Source of the DNA: Armatimonadota bacterium
GTDB taxonomy: Bacteria; Sysuimicrobiota; Sysuimicrobiia; Sysuimicrobiales; Humicultoraceae
Direction of reading: 5' to 3'
Length of the DNA: 64,000 bases
Assembly (NCBI GenBank): GCA_031081715.1
Contig: JAVHMA010000003.1
Span: forward strand, 62,001-126,000
Shown here in pieces: positions 18,374 through 27,012 of the stretch. Numbering within the stretch: the first letter of the stretch is position 1; each line of letters starts with the position of its first letter. A program made the position numbers and the translations under genes. Below the pieces are notes generated by a model that was not told the origin of the DNA, ran no database searches, and was given only the letters and a program-made list of their open reading frames with translations.

Positions 18374-18883
18374 CTAGCGCTCCGGCCCTTCCGGTACCCC
18401 GCTGTCATCCGAACGCAGCCGGTAGAGCTGGCCCCCCCACGGCAGCGCGAAGATCAGCCGGCCGCCGGCCAGACTGAACTGCACCGTGACGAACTGCATG
18501 ACATTGACGGGCACGCCGATGACCTGGGCGCGCAGGGGGATCAGGTAGAAGAGGCGGCCCTTGTGCTTGGCGCCCGCCGGGGTGTTGAGCCGAACGAGCT
18601 GTCCCGGCGGGATCATGGGCGGCCCGGCTGGCCCCACCCCCAGGAACGCGCCGCTCGCCGTGTTCAAGGCATAGAACGTGTAGCACCGGCCGCCGGCGAG
18701 CACGACACCGTGGATGGTCACCGCGCGCTGGAAGCAGTAGGCATCGCCCTGCTTCGACGGCAGCACCAGCGAGGTCGCCCCGGGGGCCACACCCGGGCCG
18801 CTGGCCGGCCGGCCCGGCCTCGCAAGCGCCGGCGCCGCGAGCAGCGCCGTCAGCACGACGGCACCCAGGATCCTCGATCGCAT
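18374..18883 (-). CDS. Small secreted protein of unknown function
   Basis: A 169-residue protein with a clear Sec signal peptide (MRSRILGAVVLTALLAAPALA), then a beta-rich mature part with two cysteines about 16 residues apart (AYCFQR, GRCYTFY). I find no domain I recognise. The ATG at 18883 is preferred to an in-frame GTG 9 bases earlier because GGGAAGGGAG is correctly spaced from the ATG and too close to the GTG. It is convergent with the deacetylase, with a 22-bp gap. It is separated from the ABC operon behind it by about 100 bp, so it is probably its own transcription unit. Confidence 0.75.
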   Translation of the reverse strand: MRSRILGAVVLTALLAAPALARPGRPASGPGVAPGATSLVLPSKQGDAYCFQRAVTIHGVVLAGGRCYTFYALNTASGAFLGVGPAGPPMIPPGQLVRLNTPAGAKHKGRLFYLIPLRAQVIGVPVNVMQFVTVQFSLAGGRLIFALPWGGQLYRLRSDDSGVPEGPER

Positions 18884-18985
18884 CGCGATCACTCCCTTCC
18901 CCGCGAGCCCGCATCGGGCTCTTCTTCAAGGCTACGCGCCACCGCCGGGAAACGTTCCCCGGCGGCGGCCCGGGTAGACCGCCTG

Positions 18986-19804
18986 CTACCGGCCGCCGGC
19001 CGAGAGCACGCGCTGGAGGTCGCGCGGGTTCACGGTGAGCACCGCGATCACCGCGCCCACCGCCGCCACGCCGATGAGCAGCGCCGAGAGCGCGGCGATC
19101 ACCGGGTCCTGCTGGCGCTGCAGGTAGTAGAACATCGCCACCGGCAGGGTCATGTTGTCGGTCTTGACGAGGAACAGCGAGGTCTCGACCTGGTCCCACG
19201 ACACGATGAACGCGAAGAACCCGCTCACCGCCAGCCCGGTCCGAATCTGCGGGAGGGTCACCTTCCAGAACGTCACCAGCGGCGGCGCCCCGAGGTCGGC
19301 CGCGGCCTCCTCGAGCGAGCGGTCCGCCGAGACGAGCGCGGCGGTCAGGATCGAGATGGCGAACGGGAGGGTGACCATCAGGTGGGCGAGGAAGAGGCTG
19401 TCCAACCCGCCGAACCGCCGCAGCACGACCGCGTAGATCAGCATCGCGACGCCGAAGGCAATGCGCGGCACGATGAGCGGCGCCAGGAACAGCGTCCGGA
19501 GCAGCTCGCGGCCGAAGAACCGGTAGCGCACCAGGCCCAGCGCCGCGGCCGTGCCCACCACCAGGCTCGCCAGCGTGGCCGCGGTCGCCACGACCAGCGA
19601 GTTGATCGCGGCCGCGAACAGCGCCCGCTGCTCGAACAGCTTGGCGAACCAGCGCAACGAGTAGCCCGGCGGCGGGAAGATCAGGTAGGAGGCGTCGCTG
19701 AACGCGAAGACCAGGGTGAAGACGATCGGCGCCAGCATGAACGCGACCACCAGCCACAGGAAGGCCAGCAGCGCCAGCCGCACCGGGTCGCGGCCAGGCC
19801 TCAC
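18986..19804 (-). CDS. ABC importer permease, PotC-like
   Basis: A 272-residue inner-membrane permease with about six hydrophobic segments and the EAA loop EEAAADLGAPPLVTFWKVTL (about residue 172) that contacts the ATPase. It is closest in layout to PotC/AfuB-type permeases for spermidine, putrescine or ferric ions. The GTG start overlaps the previous permease stop (GTGA). It is the last gene of a five-gene leftward operon. Substrate identity cannot be decided from the permease. Confidence 0.88.
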   Translation of the reverse strand: MRPGRDPVRLALLAFLWLVVAFMLAPIVFTLVFAFSDASYLIFPPPGYSLRWFAKLFEQRALFAAAINSLVVATAATLASLVVGTAAALGLVRYRFFGRELLRTLFLAPLIVPRIAFGVAMLIYAVVLRRFGGLDSLFLAHLMVTLPFAISILTAALVSADRSLEEAAADLGAPPLVTFWKVTLPQIRTGLAVSGFFAFIVSWDQVETSLFLVKTDNMTLPVAMFYYLQRQQDPVIAALSALLIGVAAVGAVIAVLTVNPRDLQRVLSAGGR

Positions 19805-20712
19805 GCGCGCTCCACCTCGGCGCGCCGATACGCCCGCCGCGCCAGCACGTTGCTGGCGGCCAGGATCACCACGGCCAGGGCGAGCAGTACGAGCGCCACC
19901 ACCGACGCGAACCCCAGGTTCACCGCCTCCATGTCGCGGTAGATGAGCCCGCTGAGGATCTGCACGCGGCCGCCCCCCATGAGGAAGGGGGTCACGAACG
20001 CGCTGATCGTCAGCGTGAAGACGATCTGACAGCCCGAGATCACCCCGGGCGCGGTCAGCGGCAGGGTGACGCGGCGGAACGTCACCCAGCGGTTGGCGCC
20101 GAGGTCCATCGCGGCCTCCTTGAGGTCACCCCCGACCTGCCCCACCACGCTCAGGATCGGGAAGACCATGAAGGGGAGCAAGATGTGCACCATCGCGATG
20201 ATGATCCCGGTCTCGTTGAAGATAAGCGGGATCGGCTCGCGCACCAACCCGGCCGCGCGCAGCAGGTAGTTCACCACACCGGTATTGGAGAGCAGCAGCA
20301 GCCACCCGTAGGTGCGGACCACGACGCTCACCAAAATCGGCGCGAAGAGCACGACGTAGGCCGCCAGCGCCCATCCGGGCCGCTGGATCTTGCTGATCGC
20401 GTACGCCGCGGGATAGCCGAGCGCCAGCGCCAGCGCGGTGACGACGAACGCGAGGCGCAGCGTCGTACCGACGACCCCCCAGTAGTAGGGGTCGCCTAGC
20501 AGGCGCTGCCAGGCTGCCAGCGTGAGGCGTGGGGTCCCCGCGGCCAGGAACGGGTAGACGCTCATGACGACCAGGACGGCCATGCACACCCAGAAGACCG
20601 CGACCGTCAGCCCGACGGCCGGGGTGAGCAGCGGGACGTGGGCGTAGCGCCGCAGCGCGGCGCGCCAGCCGCCGCGCCGGGCTACGATCTGCGGGATCGC
20701 CGCCTGGGCCAC
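19801..20712 (-). CDS. ABC importer permease, PotB-like
   Basis: A 303-residue permease with six predicted membrane spans and the EAA motif KEAAMDLGANRWVTFRRVTL near residue 195. The GTG at 20712 directly follows the ATPase stop. The frame continues upstream within the ATPase gene but that part is arginine-rich shadow. It pairs with the PotC-like subunit to form the heterodimeric channel. Confidence 0.88.
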   Translation of the reverse strand: MAQAAIPQIVARRGGWRAALRRYAHVPLLTPAVGLTVAVFWVCMAVLVVMSVYPFLAAGTPRLTLAAWQRLLGDPYYWGVVGTTLRLAFVVTALALALGYPAAYAISKIQRPGWALAAYVVLFAPILVSVVVRTYGWLLLLSNTGVVNYLLRAAGLVREPIPLIFNETGIIIAMVHILLPFMVFPILSVVGQVGGDLKEAAMDLGANRWVTFRRVTLPLTAPGVISGCQIVFTLTISAFVTPFLMGGGRVQILSGLIYRDMEAVNLGFASVVALVLLALAVVILAASNVLARRAYRRAEVERA

Positions 20713-20714
20713 GG

Positions 20715-21782
20715 TCAGCCGGCCAGGACGACCGTGTGGCCCGCGGCCCAGCCCACCGCCACGGCCGCGCCCGGGGCCAGGCCGGCCGCGGCGTCGTTGT
20801 GCAGCTCGGCCACCAGGCGCGGCCCGCCGTCGAGGGCGACGCGCGCGCGCACGACGGCGCCCATGAACGTGACCTCCTCGATGCGGCCGGTCCACCGGTT
20901 TGCGGCCCCGTCGGCCGCCACGCCGAGCTTGACGTGCTCGGGCCGCACCGAGACCGTCACCGCCGCGCCGGCGGGTGCCGGGGCGGCCTCGGCGCGCACG
21001 CGCAGGCCGTTCACGGCCACCAGCACCCCGTCCGGGCCGGCATGCGCCACGCGCCCGTCGAGGAAGTTAGCCTCGCCAATGAACCCGGCCACGAACCGCG
21101 TCCGCGGCCGCGCGTAGATCTCCTGGCTGGTGGCGACCTGCTCCACGCGGCCCAGGTTCATCACGGCGATGCGGTCGGACATCGTGAGGGCCTCGCCCTG
21201 GTCGTGGGTCACGTAGATGAAGGTCGTGCCCACGCGATGCTGGAGCGCCTTGAGCTCGGTCTGCATCGCCAGCCGCAGCTTGAGGTCCAGCGAGCCCAGC
21301 GGCTCGTCCAGCAGCAGCACCGCGGGCTCGTTCACCAGCGCGCGGGCGATGGCGACCCGCTGCTTCTGCCCGCCTGAGAGCTGGTGGATCTCGCGGCCAC
21401 CGTAGCCCGGCAGGTCCACGAGCTGGAGCACCCCGTCCACCTTGCGGGCGATGACGCTCGGTGGCTCGCGCCGCAAGCGCAGCCCGAAGGCGATGTTCTC
21501 GAAGACCGTCAGGTGAGGGAACAGCGCCAGGTGCTGGAACACCATGTTGGTCGCGCGGCGGTAGGCCGGCAGGTCGGTGACCACCGCGCCGCGCAGCAAG
21601 ATCTCCCCGGCCGTGGGGAACTCGAGCCCGCCGATCATGCGCAGCGTCGTGGTCTTCCCACAGCCGGACGGCCCCAGCAGCGAGAAGAACTCCCCGCGGC
21701 GGATGGCCAGCGACACCCGGTCCACCGCTACGATGGCCCCGAAGTGCTTCGAGACCTCGCGGAGCTCGACGTCGACGTCCAC
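20715..21782 (-). CDS. ABC importer ATPase, PotA-like
   Basis: A 355-residue ATPase. It has Walker A GPSGCGKTT near residue 38, signature LSGGQKQRVAIARAL near 133, Walker B VLLLDEPLGSLD and switch His in VTHDQGEAL. A TOBE domain at the C-terminus (about 240-355) includes VSVRPEHVKLGV. This domain order is that of the spermidine/putrescine and iron importer family. The GTG start at 21782 is the first codon giving full family homology. A 63-bp gap separates it from the binding-protein gene. Confidence 0.9.
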   Translation of the reverse strand: MDVDVELREVSKHFGAIVAVDRVSLAIRRGEFFSLLGPSGCGKTTTLRMIGGLEFPTAGEILLRGAVVTDLPAYRRATNMVFQHLALFPHLTVFENIAFGLRLRREPPSVIARKVDGVLQLVDLPGYGGREIHQLSGGQKQRVAIARALVNEPAVLLLDEPLGSLDLKLRLAMQTELKALQHRVGTTFIYVTHDQGEALTMSDRIAVMNLGRVEQVATSQEIYARPRTRFVAGFIGEANFLDGRVAHAGPDGVLVAVNGLRVRAEAAPAPAGAAVTVSVRPEHVKLGVAADGAANRWTGRIEEVTFMGAVVRARVALDGGPRLVAELHNDAAAGLAPGAAVAVGWAAGHTVVLAG

Positions 21783-21845
21783 GGCGTTAGCCCCGGGCGC
21801 CGCCGGGGCGGAGCCCCGGCGGCGTCTCCCGGCCGCGCGCGGCGG

Positions 21846-22958
21846 CTACCGCCCCATCCTCGCGACCACTTCCTTGTCCCAGCGCTCGCGCCAGGCCGTC
21901 TCGTTCCGCGCAATCGTCGCCCAGTCGAACTGGATGGCGCGCGCGGTCTCCTGCGGGCTGTACATCGCCAGGCCGCGCAGGCTCGGCGGCACCACGACCT
22001 TCGTCGAGGTGGGCACGAAGTAGGTCAGCGCCGCCCACCGGGCCAGCCACCGCTCGGAGAGGATGAGGTTGATGACCCCCTCGGCGATTCGCTTCTGCTG
22101 CGCGCTCACGCCCTTGACGACCACCAGGAACAGCGGGAAGGCGATCGTTCCCTCGCGCGGGATGACGAACTCGATCGGCGCGCCCTGCTCCTTCCAGGTG
22201 AGCGCGTTGCCGCCGAACATCGCCGCGATGTGGGCGTCGCCGCGGACGATGAGGTCGCGCACCTCGACGTTGCTGTTCGCGAACGCCACGAACTGGTTGG
22301 CTCGCTCGGCCCACAGCCGGAAGCCCGGGTCGATGTTGCGCTCGCTGCCGCCGTTGAGCCGCGCGGCGATGACCAGGCCGTTGGTGTACCAGGCATACTT
22401 GATGGACGTGACCTTCCCGCGGAAGCGCGGGTGCCACATGTCGGCCCACGACGTGGGTGGCTCGCGGACGAAGTTGGGGTTGTAGATCAGGCCCACCGGG
22501 GCGATCGAGAAGCCGATGCCGCGGTTCTCGGGCCGCTTGTACGCGTCGGCCACGTTCGCCGCGTTGGGGATGTTGCGCAGGTCGAGCGACTCCCACATGT
22601 CGTCGATGTCGCCCTGGTAGGTGAACTGGGTGTTGCTGTAGCCGAAGTGTACGAGCGGGCGGTCGGGCGTCAGCTTCCGGGCGCTGACCATCTTCGGGTA
22701 GACCTCGAAGTTCTGCCCCTCGAGGACCTCGATGGTCACCCCGGGGTTGTTCTGCATGTAGAAGCGGGCGACCTCATGCGCGACCGTCGGCAGGTTGAGC
22801 CCGGACCAGACGAACAGCGTCAGCCGCTCTGCCCCGCCGGCCGCTGCCTCCTGCGCCAGCCCGAGCGTCGCCCCGCCCAACTGGGCCAGCGCGAACAGGC
22901 CCAGCCCCGCCTTGCCACCTTCCTTGAGGAACTCCCTTCGCCGGATACGGCGTCCCAT
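21846..22958 (-). CDS. Extracellular solute-binding protein, PotD/AfuA-like, Tat signal
   Basis: A 370-residue periplasmic receptor of the importer. The N-terminus RRIRRREFLKEG is a twin-arginine (Tat) signal, followed by a hydrophobic stretch and an alanine-rich cleavage area. Mature landmarks such as TLFVWSGLNLP, GFSIAPVGLIYN and NALTWKEQGAP fit type 2 binding proteins for polyamines or iron. The ATG at 22958 is preferred because the GAGGGGGG ribosome site abuts an earlier ATG at 22964. Tat export suggests the protein folds before export. The ligand is unknown; no clear polyamine-binding acidic set could be verified by eye. Confidence 0.87.
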   Translation of the reverse strand: MGRRIRRREFLKEGGKAGLGLFALAQLGGATLGLAQEAAAGGAERLTLFVWSGLNLPTVAHEVARFYMQNNPGVTIEVLEGQNFEVYPKMVSARKLTPDRPLVHFGYSNTQFTYQGDIDDMWESLDLRNIPNAANVADAYKRPENRGIGFSIAPVGLIYNPNFVREPPTSWADMWHPRFRGKVTSIKYAWYTNGLVIAARLNGGSERNIDPGFRLWAERANQFVAFANSNVEVRDLIVRGDAHIAAMFGGNALTWKEQGAPIEFVIPREGTIAFPLFLVVVKGVSAQQKRIAEGVINLILSERWLARWAALTYFVPTSTKVVVPPSLRGLAMYSPQETARAIQFDWATIARNETAWRERWDKEVVARMGR

Positions 22959-22989
22959 GTGCATCCCCCCTCAGCGACGCTGCGCGCGC

Positions 22990-23934
22990 CTACGCGTTGA
23001 CCACGGTCCTCGCCCCGTCGAGGTTCCCGAGCATGTACGCGTAGTCTCCGGGATTGACCGGGGTCATTCCTGCCCGCAGCAGCAGGAGCACGCCCCGGGT
23101 GAACGGGGCGCGCAGCTCCTCCAGCACGTCGAATGTGTGCGGGGAAACCACGCGGCCGAGCAGCGTCCCGCCGGACACCTCGGCGCTCATGCGGTCGAGG
23201 CCCACCTCCGAGTAGAGCAGCCCACCGTGCCCGGGCCGCAGGGTGGCCAGCTCGGTGACCACGGTCTGGCGGGCGGGCCGCTCCGGCTGGCCGTCGAGCA
23301 TGCCCAGGTGGCGCATGACGTTCAGCACGCCCCGCACGCCCAGCGCGACGTAGTGCGCGTCGCGGGCGTAGCCGCCGCCGAGCTCGGCGACCACCGACGC
23401 CTTCCCCTGCTGCGCGGCGAGCGCGCCCATCGTGCCGGCGTAGCCGCGGACCTCGCGCACGACCTGCTGCCCGAACGCCAGCGCGAGGTCAAGGTCGCGC
23501 AGGCTGATGGTGTAGTCCACGACGGGAAACGTGCCGCCCGCGTGGAGGTCCACCAGGTGCGTGACGTGGTCCAGGAAGCCGCCTTCCAGGGCCCGGGCCA
23601 GGCGGGCCGGCAGGTCCAGGACGGGATCGCCGGGGAACGTGCGGTTGAGGTTGGCGATCTCCACCGCGAGCGGCGTGTTGCGCGTCAGGGCCTGGAACGC
23701 GAGCGGGTTGGCGACCGGCACCAGGAGCAGGCGCCCGCGCAGCCTCGAAGGATCCACCGCCTCGAGCACACGGCGGATGATCTCCGGGCCGGTGACCTCG
23801 TCGCCGTGCAGGAGCGCGCTGACCCCGAGCGTCGGGCCGTCGCCCGCGCCCTGGACCTCGTGCACGGCCACCCGCAGCGGCGCTCCGATGGCGAGCGTTC
23901 CGACCTCGATCCACCGCACCGCTGCTTTGGCCAC
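22990..23934 (-). CDS. Succinylglutamate desuccinylase / aspartoacylase family deacylase
   Basis: A 314-residue zinc metallo-deacylase of the M14-related AstE/ASPA family. Zinc ligands are visible in ALLHGDEVTG (His, Glu, near residue 40) and VDLHAGG (His, near 138). A catalytic Glu candidate lies in VVAELGGGYARD. It is the first gene of the operon that continues with the ABC importer (31-bp gap), so the enzyme probably releases an acyl or amide group from the imported compound. The GTG at 23934 was chosen because the protein then has family length; the longer upstream frame covers the divergent promoter region. Confidence 0.82.
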   Translation of the reverse strand: MAKAAVRWIEVGTLAIGAPLRVAVHEVQGAGDGPTLGVSALLHGDEVTGPEIIRRVLEAVDPSRLRGRLLLVPVANPLAFQALTRNTPLAVEIANLNRTFPGDPVLDLPARLARALEGGFLDHVTHLVDLHAGGTFPVVDYTISLRDLDLALAFGQQVVREVRGYAGTMGALAAQQGKASVVAELGGGYARDAHYVALGVRGVLNVMRHLGMLDGQPERPARQTVVTELATLRPGHGGLLYSEVGLDRMSAEVSGGTLLGRVVSPHTFDVLEELRAPFTRGVLLLLRAGMTPVNPGDYAYMLGNLDGARTVVNA

Positions 23935-24102
23935 GATCGCCCCACCCCGTCGTTGGAAACCTGCCGGGTGTTCGGTGCTGTGGCTGCTCTTTCCTTCCCC
24001 CAGGACCACCCAAACCACGGTTTCAGCAACAATTGACGCCGGAGGCTGCGATGCTTGCAGCCGGGCGCGGCGCGGGGCGTGGCGCCAGGCGCCACGAAGT
24101 GG

Positions 24103-24108
24103 TATGCT
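24103..24108 (+). promoter_or_regulatory. -10 box TATGCT placed for a leaderless transcript
   Basis: TATGCT ends 6 bp before the ATG at 24115, the spacing expected when transcription starts at the start codon itself. No ribosome-binding site lies in between. The -35 region is weak. Confidence 0.4.
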
Positions 24109-24114
24109 AAGTAA

Positions 24115-24933
24115 ATGAAGACCACCACGCGTCCGGTTCCCCGCTGGAGTCCCAAGACCATCTTCGCGGTGCACGCCGACCACGCCGAGGGCTTGAGCCC
24201 GAGCGAGATCGCCGTCAAGCGCGACCTGCCGTTGCTGACCGTGCAGGCGTTCCTGCGTCCCAGCGAGCAGACGTGCCGGCTTTCGAGCCCCTACCGGTTC
24301 CGGCGGGGCCGGCTCCCGGACAACGCCGCCATCCAGGCCTACTGGCTCGGCTACATCGCCGCGACCGGCCGCGTCTGCGGGCAGCAGGCGTTCACCACGC
24401 TCGTGCTCAGCATTCACCGCGACGATGAGCGGCACGTGGAGACCCTGGCCGCGGACCTGGTGGTCGGGCACGCGCGGGTCGAGTTCGTGGACAGCAGCCT
24501 CGACGGGCGACAGGCCTACATCCGGGACCGCTCGCTCGGCGAGGTCCTGACCCAGTGGGGTCTGGCCGCGACGCGCGAGTCGCTGGACGTGCCCCTGGAG
24601 TATCTGCCGCCGGCCGTGCTCCCGGACTTCGCGCGCGGGTACCTGGAGGGCAGCCGGCTGGAGCCGCCCTTCGGCGGCCGCGCGAGCGGGCCGCGCCGCG
24701 CGCCGGCGCGCCTGGCACTGGCCGGCCCGGCGGCGCTGATCCCGGCGCTCGCCGCCGGGCTGCAGGCGGCCTGTGGCGTGCGCGCACCCGTACTCACCCC
24801 CTCCCGGGACTCAGGCGTCCGCGCGGTGTTCTCACGCGCGGACAGCGCGAAGGTCCTGGCCTGCCTCTACCGCCGGCCGGCGCGGTCGAGCCCGCGCGCC
24901 GCGCCGCTCGCCGCGCGCTTCGCCGAAGCGTAG
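24115..24933 (+). CDS. HTH plus LAGLIDADG-like DNA-binding protein
   Basis: A 272-residue protein. Residues 10-50 look like a helix-turn-helix (GLSPSEIAVKRDLPLLTVQA). Residues 72-185 follow the layout of a LAGLIDADG homing-endonuclease fold: WLGYIAATG (77-85) and FARGYLEGSR (172-181) occupy the two signature helices. YIRDRSLGEVLTQWGL lies between them. The first motif has Ala in place of the catalytic Asp and the second has Glu. It may be a catalytically weakened, regulator-like protein in the manner of WhiA. A second alanine-rich region with FSRADSAKVLACLYRR ends the protein. It is free-standing, with no host gene interrupted. The function is unknown. Confidence 0.65.
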   Translation: MKTTTRPVPRWSPKTIFAVHADHAEGLSPSEIAVKRDLPLLTVQAFLRPSEQTCRLSSPYRFRRGRLPDNAAIQAYWLGYIAATGRVCGQQAFTTLVLSIHRDDERHVETLAADLVVGHARVEFVDSSLDGRQAYIRDRSLGEVLTQWGLAATRESLDVPLEYLPPAVLPDFARGYLEGSRLEPPFGGRASGPRRAPARLALAGPAALIPALAAGLQAACGVRAPVLTPSRDSGVRAVFSRADSAKVLACLYRRPARSSPRAAPLAARFAEA

Positions 24934-24988
24934 CCGCCTCGCCCACCCCGGGCAGGGACGCCCCGCCGGCGGGGAGAACCCGACGGCC

Positions 24989-25576
24989 ATGGAGTTTAGC
25001 ACCGTGCTCCGCCGCCGGCGCATGGTCCGCGCCTTCTCCGACCGGCCCGTGGACGACGCGGTCCTGCGCCGGTTGCTGCGCGCCGCGCAGCGAGCACCCA
25101 GCGCCGGCCACACGCAGCCGTTGGAGCTGGTGGTCGTGCGCGATCCCGCCGTGCGGCGCGAGCTGTCCCTGGCGTCGTGGAGCCGCGGCGCGCGGCCCGA
25201 GGCCGGCGCGCTCACGGTTGTGTTCTGCGGCGACCTGGCGCGCGAGGCCGAGCGCTACGGCGCCCGCGGCGCCGGCAAGTACCTCTACATGGACGTCGGC
25301 TACGCGGCGCTGCTGTTCATGCTGAGCGCCGTGGACGCCGGCCTGGCGTGCGCGTTCATCGGCGACTTCCACGAGGAGCACGTCCAGGCCGCCCTGGGCC
25401 TGCCGCCGCGCATCGTCCCGGTCGGCATGGTGATCGTGGGTCACGGGGACGAGGCCCCCCGCCCGCGGCCCTGGCGGCCGGTGCGCGAGATCGTCCACTA
25501 CGAGCGCTACTCGCCGGCCTACGACTGGTCGGGCCGCAACCTGCCCCCGCGGCGCGAGGTCGCCGGCGGCGGATGA
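24989..25576 (+). CDS. Nitroreductase family protein
   Basis: A 195-residue FMN-dependent oxidoreductase of the nitroreductase fold. The opening MEFSTVLRRRRMVRAFSD is the family's FMN-phosphate-binding region, and RAPSAGHTQPLELVVV is its second motif. YMDVGYAALLFMLSAVDAG is the buried helix of the dimer. The ATG at 24989 gives the standard length and the usual N-terminus. It is coupled by an ATGA overlap to the O-methyltransferase. Substrates of this family range from nitroaromatics to flavins and dehydro-amino acids; which applies here cannot be said. Confidence 0.85.
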   Translation: MEFSTVLRRRRMVRAFSDRPVDDAVLRRLLRAAQRAPSAGHTQPLELVVVRDPAVRRELSLASWSRGARPEAGALTVVFCGDLAREAERYGARGAGKYLYMDVGYAALLFMLSAVDAGLACAFIGDFHEEHVQAALGLPPRIVPVGMVIVGHGDEAPRPRPWRPVREIVHYERYSPAYDWSGRNLPPRREVAGGG

Positions 25577-26220
25577 GCGGCGCGCTCCTGCCACCCCACC
25601 TGCACCGCTACCTGGACAGCCTGGTCCCGCCGCGGCCGGCCGAGCTGGCGGCCATGGAAGAGGAAGCGGCGCGCACGCGGTTTCCCATCATCGGGCCCGC
25701 GGCCGGGCAGTGCTGCTACCTGATCGCGCGCATGATCGGGGCGCGGCGCGTCTTCGAGATGGGCTCAGGCTTCGGGTACTCCACGGCCTGGTTCGCCCGC
25801 GCGGTCGCGGAGAACGGCGGCGGCGAGGTGTTCCACGTGGTCTGGGACGAGGCGCTGTCGGCGCGCGCGCGGGCGCACCTCGACGCGCTCGGCCTGGGCG
25901 CGGTCGTGCGCTACCGGGTGGGCGAGGCCGTGGCGACGCTGCGCGAGACGCCGGGACCGTTCGACCTGATCTTCAACGACATCGACAAGCCGGCCTACCC
26001 CGACTCGCTGGGGGTCATCGCGTCGCGCCTGCGGCCCGGCGGCGTGCTGATCGCCGACAACATGCTGTGGGACGGCCGCATCTTCGACGCCGCGGACCGG
26101 TCGGCATCCACCGAGGCGATCCGCGAGCTCACGCGGCGCGTGACGGCCGACCCGGGCTGGATCGCGACCATCGTGCCGATCCGGGACGGGCTACTGGTGG
26201 CGGTGCGTCGCGAGACCTAG
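25573..26220 (+). CDS. SAM-dependent O-methyltransferase (caffeoyl-CoA OMT-like)
   Basis: A 215-residue class I methyltransferase. Motif I VFEMGSGFGYSTAWFA is near residue 58. The acidic metal-site motif LIFNDIDKPAYPDSL is near 135, with DNMLWDGRI following, as in the cation-dependent O-methyltransferase family acting on catechols. Its ATG overlaps the nitroreductase stop, so the two enzymes are co-translated and may act on one aromatic compound. The full length is present. Confidence 0.85.
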   Translation: MSGALLPPHLHRYLDSLVPPRPAELAAMEEEAARTRFPIIGPAAGQCCYLIARMIGARRVFEMGSGFGYSTAWFARAVAENGGGEVFHVVWDEALSARARAHLDALGLGAVVRYRVGEAVATLRETPGPFDLIFNDIDKPAYPDSLGVIASRLRPGGVLIADNMLWDGRIFDAADRSASTEAIRELTRRVTADPGWIATIVPIRDGLLVAVRRET

Positions 26221-26341
26221 ACCCGAACCGGCGAGAGCTGACCTCTTCTACAGAAGACCCCAGGTCGTATGCAGAGCGATGTAGATGTACACGAAGGGAC
26301 GATGTCATATAGGGTGCGATGTCCACTCATGAATCGCACCT

Positions 26342-26490
26342 CCTGCGCGGGCATCAAGCGCTCGGCCGGCGTGCGGCCGCGGGTCCGGTGCCGAGGTGGG
26401 GCCGCTGGTGATTGGAGAACACGAGGTCGCGATTCAGAATGGCCTGCAGGGTCGCGACCCGGGTGAAGAAACGGCGCCGGAGCTCGATGC
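26342..26490 (-). pseudogene. Remnant of an integrase-type (IS481-like) transposase C-terminus
   Basis: On the minus strand, 26490-26354 reads RRFFTRVATLQAILNRDLVF followed directly by SNHQRPHLG. In another frame the same stretch continues RGRTPAERLMPAQ. Together these match the last part of integrase-core transposases (NxxRPHxG then GRTPAE), joined by a frameshift. Nothing of the DDE catalytic core remains upstream. It is therefore a decayed 3' end, in line with the other mobile debris to 29810. The assignment to IS481 rather than a neighbouring integrase group is tentative. Confidence 0.5.
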
Positions 26491-26601
26491 GTGTGACCCT
26501 CCTTTTCTGTCAACACTAATGCGAGACCGGACAGCGAGCCCGCGCGCTCGTGGCGGTCGTGCGGCGACAGGCGGCGCCGGGACAGTTGATGATGCGCCCC
26601 C
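26491..26601. other. Non-coding remnant sequence
   Basis: No gene recognised. The stretch is less GC-rich than its surroundings and contains no repeat or promoter I can support. It is probably flank of the decayed insertion element. Confidence 0.4.
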
Positions 26602-27012
26602 TCAATCGGGCAACAGCCGGTAGGGCCGACCGTGCGCAGACCGTATTGCCCCGAAGTGCCGTCGGTCGAGTGTCACGATGAGATCTGTTCCCACTCGATC
26701 GGCGAGCACAGCGACGGAGGCGTCGGTACCCCCAAGGGGGAAGTCCCGATAGCGCTCCACGAGCTCGGCGATGGCGGGCCAGTCATCCGGTGTCGGCGCT
26801 TCGACCTCGAGCGTAGGGAGACCGCGCAGGAACGCGGCCTCAATCTCGGCGCCCAGCCGCTGCCCGACAAGGTACGAGACTTCAGCCACCACCAGGACCG
26901 GCACAAGGAGCTCGATGTCGGCGCGCCGGAGGACCTCAAGGCATCGACCGTGGTCTTGATCATCGGCGTCGATCGCCGCGTACAACGGACCGGAATCAAC
27001 GACCGCGATCAC
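26602..27012 (-). CDS. vapC: PIN-domain toxin, VapC family
   Basis: A 136-residue PIN-domain ribonuclease. The acidic active-site residues appear in order: VVDSGPLYA, VAEVSYLVG, GGTDASVAVLAD and VTLDRRHF. Family members cleave tRNA or rRNA and are neutralised by the adjacent antitoxin. The GTG at 27012 lies 17 bp inside vapB, typical of toxin-antitoxin coupling; longer frames overlap more of vapB and add no PIN residues. The last gene of a two-gene operon, and the reading frame is intact. Confidence 0.85.
   Translation of the reverse strand: MIAVVDSGPLYAAIDADDQDHGRCLEVLRRADIELLVPVLVVAEVSYLVGQRLGAEIEAAFLRGLPTLEVEAPTPDDWPAIAELVERYRDFPLGGTDASVAVLADRVGTDLIVTLDRRHFGAIRSAHGRPYRLLPD

Noticed and set aside
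24115-24933. Active homing endonuclease with intron or intein
   Set aside because: Neighbouring genes are intact, no intron ends are visible and one catalytic acid position is Ala.
26217-26516. A 99-codon minus-strand gene before vapC
   Set aside because: Its only recognisable part is the transposase tail GRTPAERL in a broken frame; the rest has no homology and no ribosome site.
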